From Aliivibrio sp. 1S175 (GTDB lineage: Bacteria; Pseudomonadota; Gammaproteobacteria; Enterobacterales; Vibrionaceae): a stretch of DNA of 64,000 nucleotides. The position numbers and the translations under genes were made by a program. Shown here piece after piece: positions 16,708 to 24,883 of this stretch. The notes under the pieces are model-generated. The model saw only the letters and a program-made list of their open reading frames with translations, did no database searches and was not told the DNA's origin. Location: positions 496,001 to 560,000 of the forward strand of contig NZ_MAJS01000079.1 of NCBI RefSeq assembly GCF_001690985.1. Direction: 5' to 3'. Each line of letters begins with the position of its first letter. Position 1 is the first letter of the stretch.

Positions 16708-17242
16708 ATATGTTAGCCCTATGAATTATCAATATTCATAGGGGAAGTACATTGCCGTTTTTTTGTTTTTTGCTTGAATAAAGTCAGAGAGATAAAAAGA
16801 AAAAACAGAGAGGCAAGGGCGGCAAATTAGCTTTTAAAGCGGCAATAAAATAAATGATATAAAAAATATCGATGAGGAATAAGGGTAATGCCCATATTTA
16901 ACTTATTGATATTATATGCTTTAGTTGTTTTTTTTATTTAATGGCTATTTTTATTAAAGTTGGCACACCTTATGCTAATTATATAACTATGACTGAGACG
17001 CTCACAGTTTGCCAATGGTGAATAGTGGCATGGCAGGGGCAAGTGGGGTTCATCCCTTTGTTCTTTGTATGTCAGTCATTAATTTATGTATCCGTCTTGT
17101 CTTGGCATGAGATTTGATAGGTAAATTACATGACATTGAAAAACATTGGCCAATTGTGGCTGATATTTAACTATGAATTTTAAATATTTCTGAATAGAGC
17201 AGAAAGTAGATTTCGTGAAAACGAAGCTAAAGGAGAGCAACG
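16708..17242 (+). other. Long flaA control region with TTGCC/GGCAA repeats
   Basis: No gene is seen in these 535 bases. Upstream of the flaA promoter lie TTGCC at 16752-16756 and GGCAA at 16812, 16821 and 16841; GGCAATAAAATA at 16841 recurs exactly before flgK at 13411. Downstream of the predicted start near 16987, TTGCC (17009-17013) and GGCAA (17038-17042) recur. The untranslated leader would be about 255 nt. In V. cholerae FlrC is known to bind flaA downstream of the start, so these repeats are candidate FlrC sites. Confidence 0.5.
16961..16976 (+). promoter_or_regulatory. Sigma-54 promoter of flaA
   Basis: TGGCACACCTTATGCT, GG 16962-16963 and GC 16974-16975, with a perfect -24 and ATGCT as -12. 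It is the only flagellin gene here with a sigma-54 promoter, matching the known FlrC/sigma-54 control of flaA in vibrios. Confidence 0.88.
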
Positions 17243-18382
17243 ATGGCTGTAAATGTAAATACTAACGTATCTGCGATGACTGCGCAGCGTTACCTAAATA
17301 ACGCAACAAACGATCTAAATAACTCAATGGAGCGTTTGTCTTCAGGTACTAAAATCAACAGCGCAAAAGATGACGCTGCTGGTCTACAAATTTCTAATCG
17401 CTTAACAGCGCAGACTCGTGGTCTTGACGTTGCTATGCGTAATGCGAACGATGGTATCTCTATCGCTCAAACGGCTGAAGGTGCGATGGGCGAATCGACC
17501 AATATCCTTCAACGTATGCGTGATTTATCATTGCAAGCGGCAAACGGTTCAAACACAGATCAAGATCGCTCTTCAATTCAAGAAGAAGTGCATGCGCTTT
17601 CTGATGAACTAAACCGTATTGCAGAAACAACCTCTTTTGGTGGTCGTCGTCTACTTAACGGTACGTTCGGTGAATCTGCATTCCAAATCGGCGCAAACGC
17701 GGGTGAAGCCATTCTTATCGAATTAACGTCTGTACGTGCTGATGATAGCCGTATGGGTGGTCAACGTTTTGTTTCTGAAAACGGTAAAGGCGCTGATTGG
17801 GGTGTTGAAACTGGTAAAAATGACTTGAAATTAGAGTTCACTACTAAAAAAGGTGAAGCCGTTTCTATCGATATCAGTGCAAAAACTGGCGATGATATTG
17901 AAGAGCTAGCGACCTACATCAACGGTCAATCAGACAAGATATCTGCGTCTGTTGGTGATGACGGTAAACTTCAGCTGTTTGCTGCTGAACCCTCTATTCA
18001 AGGTGAGTTAACCGTGTCTGGTAACCTTGCTTCTGAGTTAGGTTTAACTGGCGGTGTTGGTACTAAAGCAACGGTTGATAAACTAGACGTAACATCAGTA
18101 GGTGATGCGCAAGTGTCTATCGGTGTTATCGATTCAGCATTAGCTTATATCGACCGTGAACGTGCGGATTTAGGTGCAAAACAAAACCGTTTAGGTCACA
18201 GCATCAATAACTTGTCTAACATTCAAGAGAATGTGTCTGCTTCTAATAGCCGAATCAAAGATACTGATTTTGCCAAAGAAACAACAAACATGACAAAAGC
18301 ACAAATCCTTCAGCAGTCTAGTACGTCTATTCTTGCTCAAGCGAAACAGTTACCAAACGCTGCACTAACTTTACTGCAGTAA
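17243..18382 (+). CDS. flaA: Flagellin FlaA
   Basis: A 379-residue flagellin, the first of five in tandem. Conserved D0/D1 termini flank a variable centre (about residues 165-285) that includes a flagellin hook-IN type segment [21 protein letters not shown] is a strong ribosome site. It differs from its neighbours by the sigma-54 promoter, the long leader and the C-terminus P-N-A-A-L-T-L-L-Q. In V. fischeri and V. cholerae FlaA is the key flagellin needed for a normal filament. The symbol is assigned from first position and promoter class. Confidence 0.92.
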   Translation: MAVNVNTNVSAMTAQRYLNNATNDLNNSMERLSSGTKINSAKDDAAGLQISNRLTAQTRGLDVAMRNANDGISIAQTAEGAMGESTNILQRMRDLSLQAANGSNTDQDRSSIQEEVHALSDELNRIAETTSFGGRRLLNGTFGESAFQIGANAGEAILIELTSVRADDSRMGGQRFVSENGKGADWGVETGKNDLKLEFTTKKGEAVSIDISAKTGDDIEELATYINGQSDKISASVGDDGKLQLFAAEPSIQGELTVSGNLASELGLTGGVGTKATVDKLDVTSVGDAQVSIGVIDSALAYIDRERADLGAKQNRLGHSINNLSNIQENVSASNSRIKDTDFAKETTNMTKAQILQQSSTSILAQAKQLPNAALTLLQ

Positions 18383-18719
18383 TAGAGTAACTAGCAACAG
18401 TCATCTGAGTGAACAAGAGGTGCTCTCATCTCTCATCAACCTCTTGTTCATTTGATTGTTGTGCAAGTTTTAGGTAACTGGTTTTTTGTGTTCTTCTCAC
18501 AGATCTCCTCATAAAAAACCAACCTAGCTTTATGCCCCTTTAATGGGGCTACCCTTTTCTATTTCTCCCTTTCGTGTTTTCTTATCTTTTTCTAGTTCCT
18601 TTATTTTTAGTTCCTTTCTTTCTATTTTCCTCTTAAGTTTATTTTTTCAGCGCCGATAAAGTCTTATAAGAGTCTATTTTGCTATATCAGTGAACCGCTA
18701 TTTTAATTAAGAGGTCATT
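18383..18719 (+). other. flaA-flaB gap with three successive inverted repeats
   Basis: No gene is seen. Three dyads follow flaA: a perfect 12-base stem TGAACAAGAGGT (18410-18421) with ACCTCTTGTTCA (18439-18450); a stem TAGGT plus TGGTTTTTT (18471-18487) with AAAAAACCA plus ACCTA (18513-18526), leaving a three-base bulge; and GCCCC (18534-18538) with GGGGC (18545-18549) followed by a weak T-rich stretch. Together they probably end and protect the abundant flaA message. The rest is pyrimidine-rich and leads to the flaB sigma-28 promoter. Confidence 0.6.
18633..18659 (+). promoter_or_regulatory. Sigma-28 promoter of flaB
   Basis: TTAA (18633-18636), 15-base spacer, GCCGATAA (18652-18659): a perfect -10 element at the standard spacing. 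The flaB ATG is 60 bases downstream. Confidence 0.85.
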
Positions 18720-19853
18720 ATGACAGTGACAGTAAACACCAATGTGTCTGCCATGACGGCACAGCGATATTTGAATCAAGCAACAGAACAGTTAAATCAA
18801 TCGATGGAACGTCTTTCTTCTGGTAAGCGCATTAATAGTGCCAAAGATGATGCGGCAGGATTGCAAATTTCTAATCGACTACAAGCTCAAATGAGCGGGT
18901 TAAATGTTGCTGTGCGTAATGCCAATGATGGTATTTCTATTGCTCAAACGGCGGAAGGTGCGATGAATGAAAGCACCAATATCCTTCAGCGTATGCGTGA
19001 TTTAGCGTTGCAATCATCAAATGGTTCAAATGCTTCACAAGATAGACAAGCGATCCAAGAAGAAGCCGATGCGCTAAATGATGAATTAAATCGTATTGCT
19101 GAAACAACCTCTTTTGGTGGACGTCGTTTATTGAATGGTCAATTTGGGACATCAACTTTCCAGATTGGTGCCAATGCAGGTGAGGCGGTACAACTCACGT
19201 TAGGCAGTATGCGTTCTGATACCTTAGCGATGGGCGGTTTTCATTACACCTCTCAAAATCAGCTAAATAAAGGTTGGACTGTCCCAGAAGGCGGCCAAAC
19301 CTTAACCATGTCATTTGCTGATGAAAATGGTAAAGCTCAAGAGATCACGATAGAAGCGAAAGCGGGTGATGATATTGAAGAGTTAGCAACTTATATCAAT
19401 GGACAGAATGACACGGTTCAAGCGTCAGTGGATGAAAAAGGCCAGTTGCAGTTATTTACTGCCGGTGATTTAGTTTCAAGTGCGGTGACCTTTGGTGGCT
19501 CGTTATCAGCGGAACTTGCGATTGGTGGTGCGGTATTTGATACCGTCAATGATTTAGATTTAACCAGTGTGGGTGGTTCTCAAAAAGCGATTGCTACGTT
19601 AGATGCCGCATTAGGATTTGTTGATAAAGAACGTGCCACTTTAGGGGCTTTTCAAAATCGTTTTGGTCATGCAATTAATAATTTAAATAATATTAATGAG
19701 AACATCTCTACATCGAACAGTCGAATTGAAGATACTGATTTTGCTAAAGAAACGGTCGAAATGATGAAGGCTCAAATATTACAACAAGTGAGCTCAACAA
19801 TATTAGCTCAAGCAAAGCAATCACCAGACATTGCATTAAAATTACTAGGCTAA
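18720..19853 (+). CDS. flaB: Flagellin FlaB
   Basis: A 377-residue flagellin with full D0/D1 termini. It is the most divergent of the five at the C-terminus ([16 protein letters not shown] and [10 protein letters not shown], where the others have [11 protein letters not shown] and P-N-A-A-L) and uses more AT-ending codons, which suggests lower expression. Ribosome site AAGAGGT. Driven by its own sigma-28 promoter and followed by its own terminator. Symbol given by order. Confidence 0.88.
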   Translation: MTVTVNTNVSAMTAQRYLNQATEQLNQSMERLSSGKRINSAKDDAAGLQISNRLQAQMSGLNVAVRNANDGISIAQTAEGAMNESTNILQRMRDLALQSSNGSNASQDRQAIQEEADALNDELNRIAETTSFGGRRLLNGQFGTSTFQIGANAGEAVQLTLGSMRSDTLAMGGFHYTSQNQLNKGWTVPEGGQTLTMSFADENGKAQEITIEAKAGDDIEELATYINGQNDTVQASVDEKGQLQLFTAGDLVSSAVTFGGSLSAELAIGGAVFDTVNDLDLTSVGGSQKAIATLDAALGFVDKERATLGAFQNRFGHAINNLNNINENISTSNSRIEDTDFAKETVEMMKAQILQQVSSTILAQAKQSPDIALKLLG

Positions 19854-19884
19854 TGAGAGAGTGAATGTATGTTCTCTTTTTATT

Positions 19885-19910
19885 AAACCAGCGTTGAGCT
19901 GGTTTTTTTT
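19885..19910 (+). terminator. Terminator after flaB
   Basis: AAACCAGC (19885-19892) pairs with GCTGGTTT (19898-19905), loop GTTGA, eight T to 19910. Confidence 0.9.
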
Positions 19911-20237
19911 CGCCTAGAAAAAATAAGCGGCGTTATAAGGAGAGAGAATTTGCTTTTGTTGACGAAAGACTCAAAGGTTATTTTATATCAATAAGATACC
20001 GCTTACTTGGTGGGTTCGCTTAAAACTTGAGCTGTTTTTCTGTCAGATTGTAAAAACTTTGAAGCATGATCATAGTTCATAAAGTAATCAGTCGTTTTAT
20101 AAATAAATCAATAAAGGTTTATTTTTAACCGTCGCTACATTAAGTATCAGGCGCTAATAGCAATATTGTTAGTACCAAATAATAAAGCTCAGTTTCTGAA
20201 CACGGAAACCATCGGCAAATTAAACGGAGATACAACA
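19911..20237 (+). other. flaB-flaC gap
   Basis: No gene is supported here; an in-frame ATG at 20166 would lengthen FlaC by 24 residues that do not resemble flagellin. The only signal found is the weak sigma-28 candidate at 20112-20138. AAGCGG (19924-19929) and CCGCTT (19999-20004) are complementary but far apart. Confidence 0.4.
20112..20138 (+). promoter_or_regulatory. Weak candidate sigma-28 promoter of flaC
   Basis: TAAA (20112-20115), 15-base spacer, GTCGCTAC (20131-20138), five of eight matches to GCCGATAA. The form GTCGnTA resembles the better flaD promoter GTCGTTAA at the same spacing. Confidence 0.35.
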
Positions 20238-21371
20238 ATGTCAATTACAGTAAATACGAACGTATCAGCAATGACAGCTCAGCGTTACCTGAATAGTGCA
20301 ACGGATGGCGTCAATAAATCAATGGAGCGCTTATCTTCTGGCTTTAAAATTAATAGCGCGAAAGACGATGCGGCAGGTCTGCAAATTTCAAATCGTTTAA
20401 CGTCCCAGTCTCGTGGATTAGAAGTTGCTGTACGTAATGCGAATGATGGTATTTCAATGGCACAGACAGCAGAGGGTGCAATGAATGAGTCGACCAACAT
20501 CCTTCAACGTATGCGTGATTTATCACTGCAATCATCAAATGGTTCAAACACAACAGCGGATCGCGAAGCGATCCAGCAAGAAGTTGGCGCTTTAAATGAT
20601 GAGCTAAACCGCATTGCAGAAACAACCTCATTTGGTGGTTCTCGCCTTCTAAATGGTCAGTTTGGTACAAAGTCATTTCAAATTGGGGCAGATTCGGGTG
20701 AAGCCGTCATGCTTAGCTTAAATAACATGCGCTCAGATTCTGCATCAATGGGCGGGACGAGTTATAAAGCAGAAGCTGGACGTGATGCTAATTGGATGGT
20801 TAACGCTGAAAATTCGGAACTTACTGTATCGTTTTTAAATAAAGCCGGTGAAGAAAAAGAGCTAACGATTAATGCAAAAACTGGTGATGATATTGAACAG
20901 GTAGCGACGTACATTAATGGCCAAACAGATTCAATTAATGCATCAGTGTCTGAAAACGGTGAACTGCAAATCGTCACCTCTAATGACAAGGTACAAGGTG
21001 AAGTTACATTTGGTGGCTCATTAGCAAACGAGCTAAACATGGGTAAAGCTCAAGCTGAAACCGTAAAAAATATTGATGTAACCACAGTTGGAGGCTCACA
21101 GAAGGCCGTTGCTATACTTGATGCAGCAATGCAGTTTGTTGACTCTAACCGTGCAGATCTAGGTGCATTTCAAAACCGCTTTAATCATGCTATTTCTAAT
21201 TTAGATAACATTAATGAAAATGTATCAGCGTCAAATAGCCGTATTAAAGATGTCGATTTTGCCAAAGAAACGACAGAGATGACGAAAGCTCAAATTCTTC
21301 AACAAGCAAGTTCATCCATCTTAGCTCAAGCTAAGCAAGCACCTAATGCTGCGCTTGGGTTACTACAATAA
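20238..21371 (+). CDS. flaC: Flagellin FlaC
   Basis: A 377-residue flagellin. ATG 20238 is used because GGAGA (20226-20230) precedes it and the product then starts [20 protein letters not shown] exactly like FlaE. Conserved termini flank a variable centre of about 120 residues. C-terminus P-N-A-A-L-G-L-L-Q. Closest to FlaD and FlaE in the central [17 protein letters not shown] segment. Own terminator follows, so it is probably a single-gene unit. Symbol given by order. Confidence 0.88.
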   Translation: MSITVNTNVSAMTAQRYLNSATDGVNKSMERLSSGFKINSAKDDAAGLQISNRLTSQSRGLEVAVRNANDGISMAQTAEGAMNESTNILQRMRDLSLQSSNGSNTTADREAIQQEVGALNDELNRIAETTSFGGSRLLNGQFGTKSFQIGADSGEAVMLSLNNMRSDSASMGGTSYKAEAGRDANWMVNAENSELTVSFLNKAGEEKELTINAKTGDDIEQVATYINGQTDSINASVSENGELQIVTSNDKVQGEVTFGGSLANELNMGKAQAETVKNIDVTTVGGSQKAVAILDAAMQFVDSNRADLGAFQNRFNHAISNLDNINENVSASNSRIKDVDFAKETTEMTKAQILQQASSSILAQAKQAPNAALGLLQ

Positions 21372-21414
21372 TGTAATTAAACTTTTAAGGTAATTGTGCT
21401 CTCACACTATATAT

Positions 21415-21443
21415 AAAAGCTGAGGTTTTCCTCGGCTTTTTTT
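21415..21443 (+). terminator. Terminator after flaC
   Basis: AAAAGCTGAGG (21415-21425) pairs with CCTCGGCTTTT (21430-21440) with one wobble, loop TTTT, T run to 21443. Confidence 0.85.
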
Positions 21444-21805
21444 ATATATCATTATTTTTAGAATGGCATTTCATAATGGCTAAAAATAATTCTGAACAAT
21501 AATTAATCTAATTATCTTTTAAATTTTCTATATATAGAGATGTCCTTCACGTTTTATCTCTTATTTAAGTTAATTTCATTTTTTTTATCTTTTTTCCTAA
21601 AGAGTTTTTGATCTTGAGCGATAACCTAATTACAAGACAGAACGATGTTAAATACTTAATCTTCTTTAAAAAGAAAAGCTTAAAAAATAAAAAGTTTTTT
21701 CTAAAGTAATTCAAAGTTAGGTCGTTAAGTTATGTATCAACGATGATTAATACGGTTTCCAATCCAGGAGCGGAGTGATTCGGAACCAAAGCGGAGAAAT
21801 AAATT
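21444..21805 (+). other. flaC-flaD gap with GGA-rich flaD leader
   Basis: No gene is seen. The first 250 bases are AT-rich without clear structure. A sigma-28 promoter lies at 21702-21728. The expected leader (about 70 nt) holds four GGA triplets at 21767, 21772, 21782 and 21793 within 30 bases of the ATG, the last being the ribosome site. Clustered GGA near a ribosome site is a pattern bound by CsrA in other bacteria; that link is inference. Confidence 0.4.
21702..21728 (+). promoter_or_regulatory. Sigma-28 promoter of flaD
   Basis: TAAA (21702-21705), 15-base spacer (21706-21720), GTCGTTAA (21721-21728), six of eight matches in the -10 element and a perfect -35. Confidence 0.65.
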
Positions 21806-22933
21806 ATGGCTATCAATGTAAACACAAACGTATCAGCAATGACTGCGCAGCGTTATTTAAATAATGCAACTAATGACCTAAACAGCTCAATGGAGCGTTT
21901 GTCTTCAGGTCTTAAGATTAACAGTGCAAAAGACGATGCGGCTGGCCTACAAATTTCAAACCGTCTAACTTCTCAAACTCGCGGCTTAGATGTTGCAGTT
22001 CGAAATGCAAACGATGGTATCTCAATGGCGCAAACTGCTGAAGGAGCGATGAACGAAACAACGAACATCCTTCAACGTATGCGTGATTTATCACTTCAAT
22101 CTTCTAACGGTTCAAATACATCATCTGACCGTGGTGCAATTCAAGAAGAAGTGGTTGCTTTGAATGACGAATTAAACCGTATTGCAGAAACAACATCGTT
22201 TGGTGGTACAAACCTATTAAACGGTCAGTTTGGAACTAAGTCTTTCCAAATCGGTGCAGATTCAGGTGAAGCGGTAATGCTAACACTGAACAACATGCGC
22301 TCAGATACAACAGCGATGGGTGGTCACACTTACTCTGCGACGGAAGGTAAAGACGCAAGCTGGTCAGTAAATACAGAAAAAACAGAATTAACAATGAACT
22401 TTGTCGATAAAGAAGGCAAAGAGCAAAATATCTCAATCAATGCAAAAGCAGGCGATGATATTGAAGAAGTTGCGACTTACATCAATGGTCAAAGCAATGC
22501 GATAAACGCATCTGTTACCGGTGAAGGCAAACTGCAAATATTTGCATCTGCTGACGCGAGTGAGATTAAATTTGGTGGTTCACTAAGCAATGAATTAGGT
22601 ATGGGTAACAAGGTTGCCGATACAGTAAAAAGCATCGATGTAACGACCGTAGGTGGCTCACAAAAAGCCGTTGCGATTCTTGATTCAGCAATGCAATACG
22701 TTGATTCAAACCGTGCAGACCTTGGTGCTTTCCAAAACCGCTTTGGTCACGCTATCAGTAACTTAGAAAATATTAATGAGAACGTTAATGCGTCTAACAG
22801 CCAAATCAAAGATGTTGATTTTGCTAAAGAAACGACAGCAATGACGAAAGCTCAAATCCTGCAACAAGCGAGCTCGTCTATTCTAGCTCAAGCTAAGCAG
22901 GCACCAAATGCAGCATTAGGCCTGTTGGGCTAA
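21806..22933 (+). CDS. flaD: Flagellin FlaD
   Basis: A 375-residue flagellin, the shortest of the five. Start [20 protein letters not shown], near identical to FlaA over the first 30 residues, then FlaC-like in the centre and C-terminus (P-N-A-A-L-G-L-L-G). Ribosome site GGAGA. Intact D0/D1 domains. Own sigma-28 promoter; the hairpin at 23002 may end it. Symbol given by order. Confidence 0.88.
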   Translation: MAINVNTNVSAMTAQRYLNNATNDLNSSMERLSSGLKINSAKDDAAGLQISNRLTSQTRGLDVAVRNANDGISMAQTAEGAMNETTNILQRMRDLSLQSSNGSNTSSDRGAIQEEVVALNDELNRIAETTSFGGTNLLNGQFGTKSFQIGADSGEAVMLTLNNMRSDTTAMGGHTYSATEGKDASWSVNTEKTELTMNFVDKEGKEQNISINAKAGDDIEEVATYINGQSNAINASVTGEGKLQIFASADASEIKFGGSLSNELGMGNKVADTVKSIDVTTVGGSQKAVAILDSAMQYVDSNRADLGAFQNRFGHAISNLENINENVNASNSQIKDVDFAKETTAMTKAQILQQASSSILAQAKQAPNAALGLLG

Positions 22934-23001
22934 TCAGCATCGTAAATACTTGTGAGTATGGGGATTTATGCGACACGCTGAGTTCCTTCCCAACAGGTCA
23001 T

Positions 23002-23024
23002 AAGTGAGTCTGACTTACTTTTTT
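23002..23024 (+). terminator. Probable terminator after flaD
   Basis: AAGTGAG (23002-23008) pairs with CTTACTT (23014-23020) with one G-T pair, loop TCTGA, T run to 23024. Shorter stem than the other flagellin terminators, so less certain. Confidence 0.6.
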
Positions 23025-23121
23025 AAATTAACCTAGGCTATCCCGTATGTATTTTGTAGAGGTGAGAGTCTACAAAGTGCATTGAGATACGCTTTATTAA
23101 ATATATGTGAGAATCAATGGC

Positions 23122-23146
23122 TGGTTTGGAGGATGAGACCAAACCA
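23122..23146 (+). promoter_or_regulatory. Leader hairpin before flaE with GGA loop
   Basis: TGGTTTGG (23122-23129) and CCAAACCA (23139-23146) form a perfect eight-base stem; the nine-base loop reads AGGATGAGA, with GGA-TG exposed. It lies 33 bases before the flaE ATG and is separate from the real ribosome site TAGGAGA at 23165-23171. A GGA in a hairpin loop is the known CsrA target form; binding here is inference. Confidence 0.5.
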
Positions 23147-23178
23147 CTGTTGTACAATTTTCCTTAGGAGATCTATTT

Positions 23179-24315
23179 ATGTCTATTACAGTAAATACTA
23201 ACGTATCAGCAATGACAGCACAGCGTTACTTAAACAGCGCAACATCTGACGTAAACCAATCAATGGAACGTCTGTCTTCTGGTAGCAAAATCAACAGTGC
23301 TAAAGATGATGCAGCTGGCCTACAAATCTCTAACCGTCTAAACACGCAAACACGTGGTCTAGACGTAGCGGTTCGTAACGCAAACGACGGCATCTCTATG
23401 ATGCAAACTGCTGAAGGCGCAATGAAAGAGACGTCAAACATCCTTTCTCGCGTACGTGACCTTGCACTGCAATCGTCAAATGGTTCAAACACTGATGCTG
23501 ACCGTGGCGCGATCCAACAAGAAGTAACGGCGCTTTCTGATGAAATGAACCGTATTGCTGAAACAACGTCTTTTGGTGGTACTCGTCTACTAAACGGTAG
23601 CTTCGGTACTAAATCTTTCCAAGTTGGTGCTGATTCTGGTGAAGCAGTAATGCTTACTCTGAACAACCTACGTGCTGACGAGTCAAACATGGGTGGCCAA
23701 TCTTTCACTGCGAAAGAAGGTGTTGCTGCGGGTTGGACTGCTGGTAAAGACGCAAACATGACTATCTCTTTCACAGACAAAGCGGGCGAAGAGCAATCTG
23801 TTTCTATCAACGCTAAAGCTGGCGACGATATCGAAGAAGTAGCAACATACATCAACGGCCAAACTGACAAAGTTAGCGCATCTGTTGGTGAAGATGGCAA
23901 ACTGCAAGTATTCGCAGCTAAAGGCACAATTGAAGGCGAAATCGAATTCTCTGGCGCTCTAGCTAACGAAACTGGTATGTCTGACGCTGTTCAAGCTCAA
24001 AAAACAGTAGGTAACATCGATGTTACTTCTGTTGGTGGCTCTCAAGATGCTATCGCAGTTGTTGATGCAGCAATGAAATTTGTTGATAGCCACCGTTCTG
24101 AGCTAGGTGCTGCTCAAAACCGTATGGGTCACACAATCAACAACTTAGACAACATTAACGAAAATGTTTCTTCTGCTAAGAGTCAAATCAAAGACGTTGA
24201 TTTCGCGAAAGAAACAACGGAAATGACGAAAGCACAAATCCTACAGCAAGCAAGCTCTTCTATCTTAGCGCAAGCTAAGCAAGCGCCTAACGCTGCTCTA
24301 GGTCTATTACGTTAA
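23179..24315 (+). CDS. flaE: Flagellin FlaE
   Basis: A 378-residue flagellin with all conserved segments. Its codon choice differs clearly from the neighbours: many AAC, GAC, TTC, CGT, GGT and GCT/GCA codons, the pattern of very highly expressed genes, which suggests a major filament subunit. Within D1 it has [21 protein letters not shown] where the others have N-I-L-Q-R-M-R-D. No good sigma-28 or sigma-54 promoter was found in the 245-base gap before it. Symbol given by order. Confidence 0.88.
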   Translation: MSITVNTNVSAMTAQRYLNSATSDVNQSMERLSSGSKINSAKDDAAGLQISNRLNTQTRGLDVAVRNANDGISMMQTAEGAMKETSNILSRVRDLALQSSNGSNTDADRGAIQQEVTALSDEMNRIAETTSFGGTRLLNGSFGTKSFQVGADSGEAVMLTLNNLRADESNMGGQSFTAKEGVAAGWTAGKDANMTISFTDKAGEEQSVSINAKAGDDIEEVATYINGQTDKVSASVGEDGKLQVFAAKGTIEGEIEFSGALANETGMSDAVQAQKTVGNIDVTSVGGSQDAIAVVDAAMKFVDSHRSELGAAQNRMGHTINNLDNINENVSSAKSQIKDVDFAKETTEMTKAQILQQASSSILAQAKQAPNAALGLLR

Positions 24316-24387
24316 TCCACGCGATTAATTGATAATACCTAAATAGGTAGGTGGGCGGCTTCATCGTCAACCCACTTACTGAAATAT

Positions 24388-24419
24388 GACAGCAGGGCCG
24401 CTCTCCTGCTGTCTTTTTT
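24388..24419 (+). terminator. Terminator after flaE
   Basis: GACAGCAGG (24388-24396) pairs perfectly with CCTGCTGTC (24405-24413), loop of 8, six T to 24419. It ends only 20 bases before flaG, so flaG must use read-through or a promoter not recognised here. Confidence 0.9.
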
Positions 24420-24439
24420 CGTATTAGGAGGAAAGAGTT

Positions 24440-24859
24440 ATGAACCCCTCATTTGTGTCTTCAGTAACCCCTGCATCCACGCCTTCCAATAACGGCACGC
24501 AAATTGCTTATTCTAATCTGCAACCGACATCATCTGTGAATACTATAAATAAAATAGCAGCAAGCGAATCGTCTGAAACATTGACGCCAAGCCAAGCGAT
24601 TGTAGTAGAAGCAGAACAAAAGCTTGAAACGAAAAAGAAAGAAGAACTTCATAAAGCAGTAAAAGAGCTGAATGAATACGTGAAAAGCATGGATCGAGGA
24701 TTATCATTTCATTTAGACAGCGAATCAGGGCGGCAGGTTATTACCGTTCGTGAAGTCAGTTCTGGTGAGATTATTCGTCAAATCCCTGATGAAAAAATGT
24801 TGGACGTTGCTAGAGAATTAGCTGCCAGTGCATCTGGATTGATAGCTGAGAGGATATAA
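24440..24859 (+). CDS. flaG: FlaG, flagellar filament-length protein
   Basis: A 139-residue FlaG-family protein. The N-terminal half is Ser/Thr/Asn-rich and disordered; the C-terminal half has L-S-F-H-L-D-S-E-S-G-R-Q-V-I-T-V-R-E and I-I-R-Q-I-P-D-E-K-M-L, the FlaG signature. FlaG proteins affect filament length and flagellin interactions; the exact action is not settled. GGAGGAAAGAG is a strong ribosome site. It leads flaG-fliD-flaI-fliS, the usual vibrio order. Confidence 0.9.
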   Translation: MNPSFVSSVTPASTPSNNGTQIAYSNLQPTSSVNTINKIAASESSETLTPSQAIVVEAEQKLETKKKEELHKAVKELNEYVKSMDRGLSFHLDSESGRQVITVREVSSGEIIRQIPDEKMLDVARELAASASGLIAERI

Positions 24860-24883
24860 AACGTTAATTGAGGAAAGCGCTTC

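Noticed and set aside
20166-20237. 24-residue N-terminal extension of FlaC
   Set aside because: The extra residues do not resemble any flagellin start, and a good ribosome site GGAGA precedes the internal ATG at 20238 whose product aligns with the other flagellins.
23226-23927. Long open frame (233 codons) on the minus strand inside flaE
   Set aside because: It is a shadow frame caused by the strong codon bias of flaE, with no ribosome site and no recognisable protein pattern.
17243-24315. Flagellin phase variation by inversion or recombination cassette
   Set aside because: All five genes are intact, on one strand, each with its own control signals. No invertase gene, hix-like site or promoterless copy was seen.
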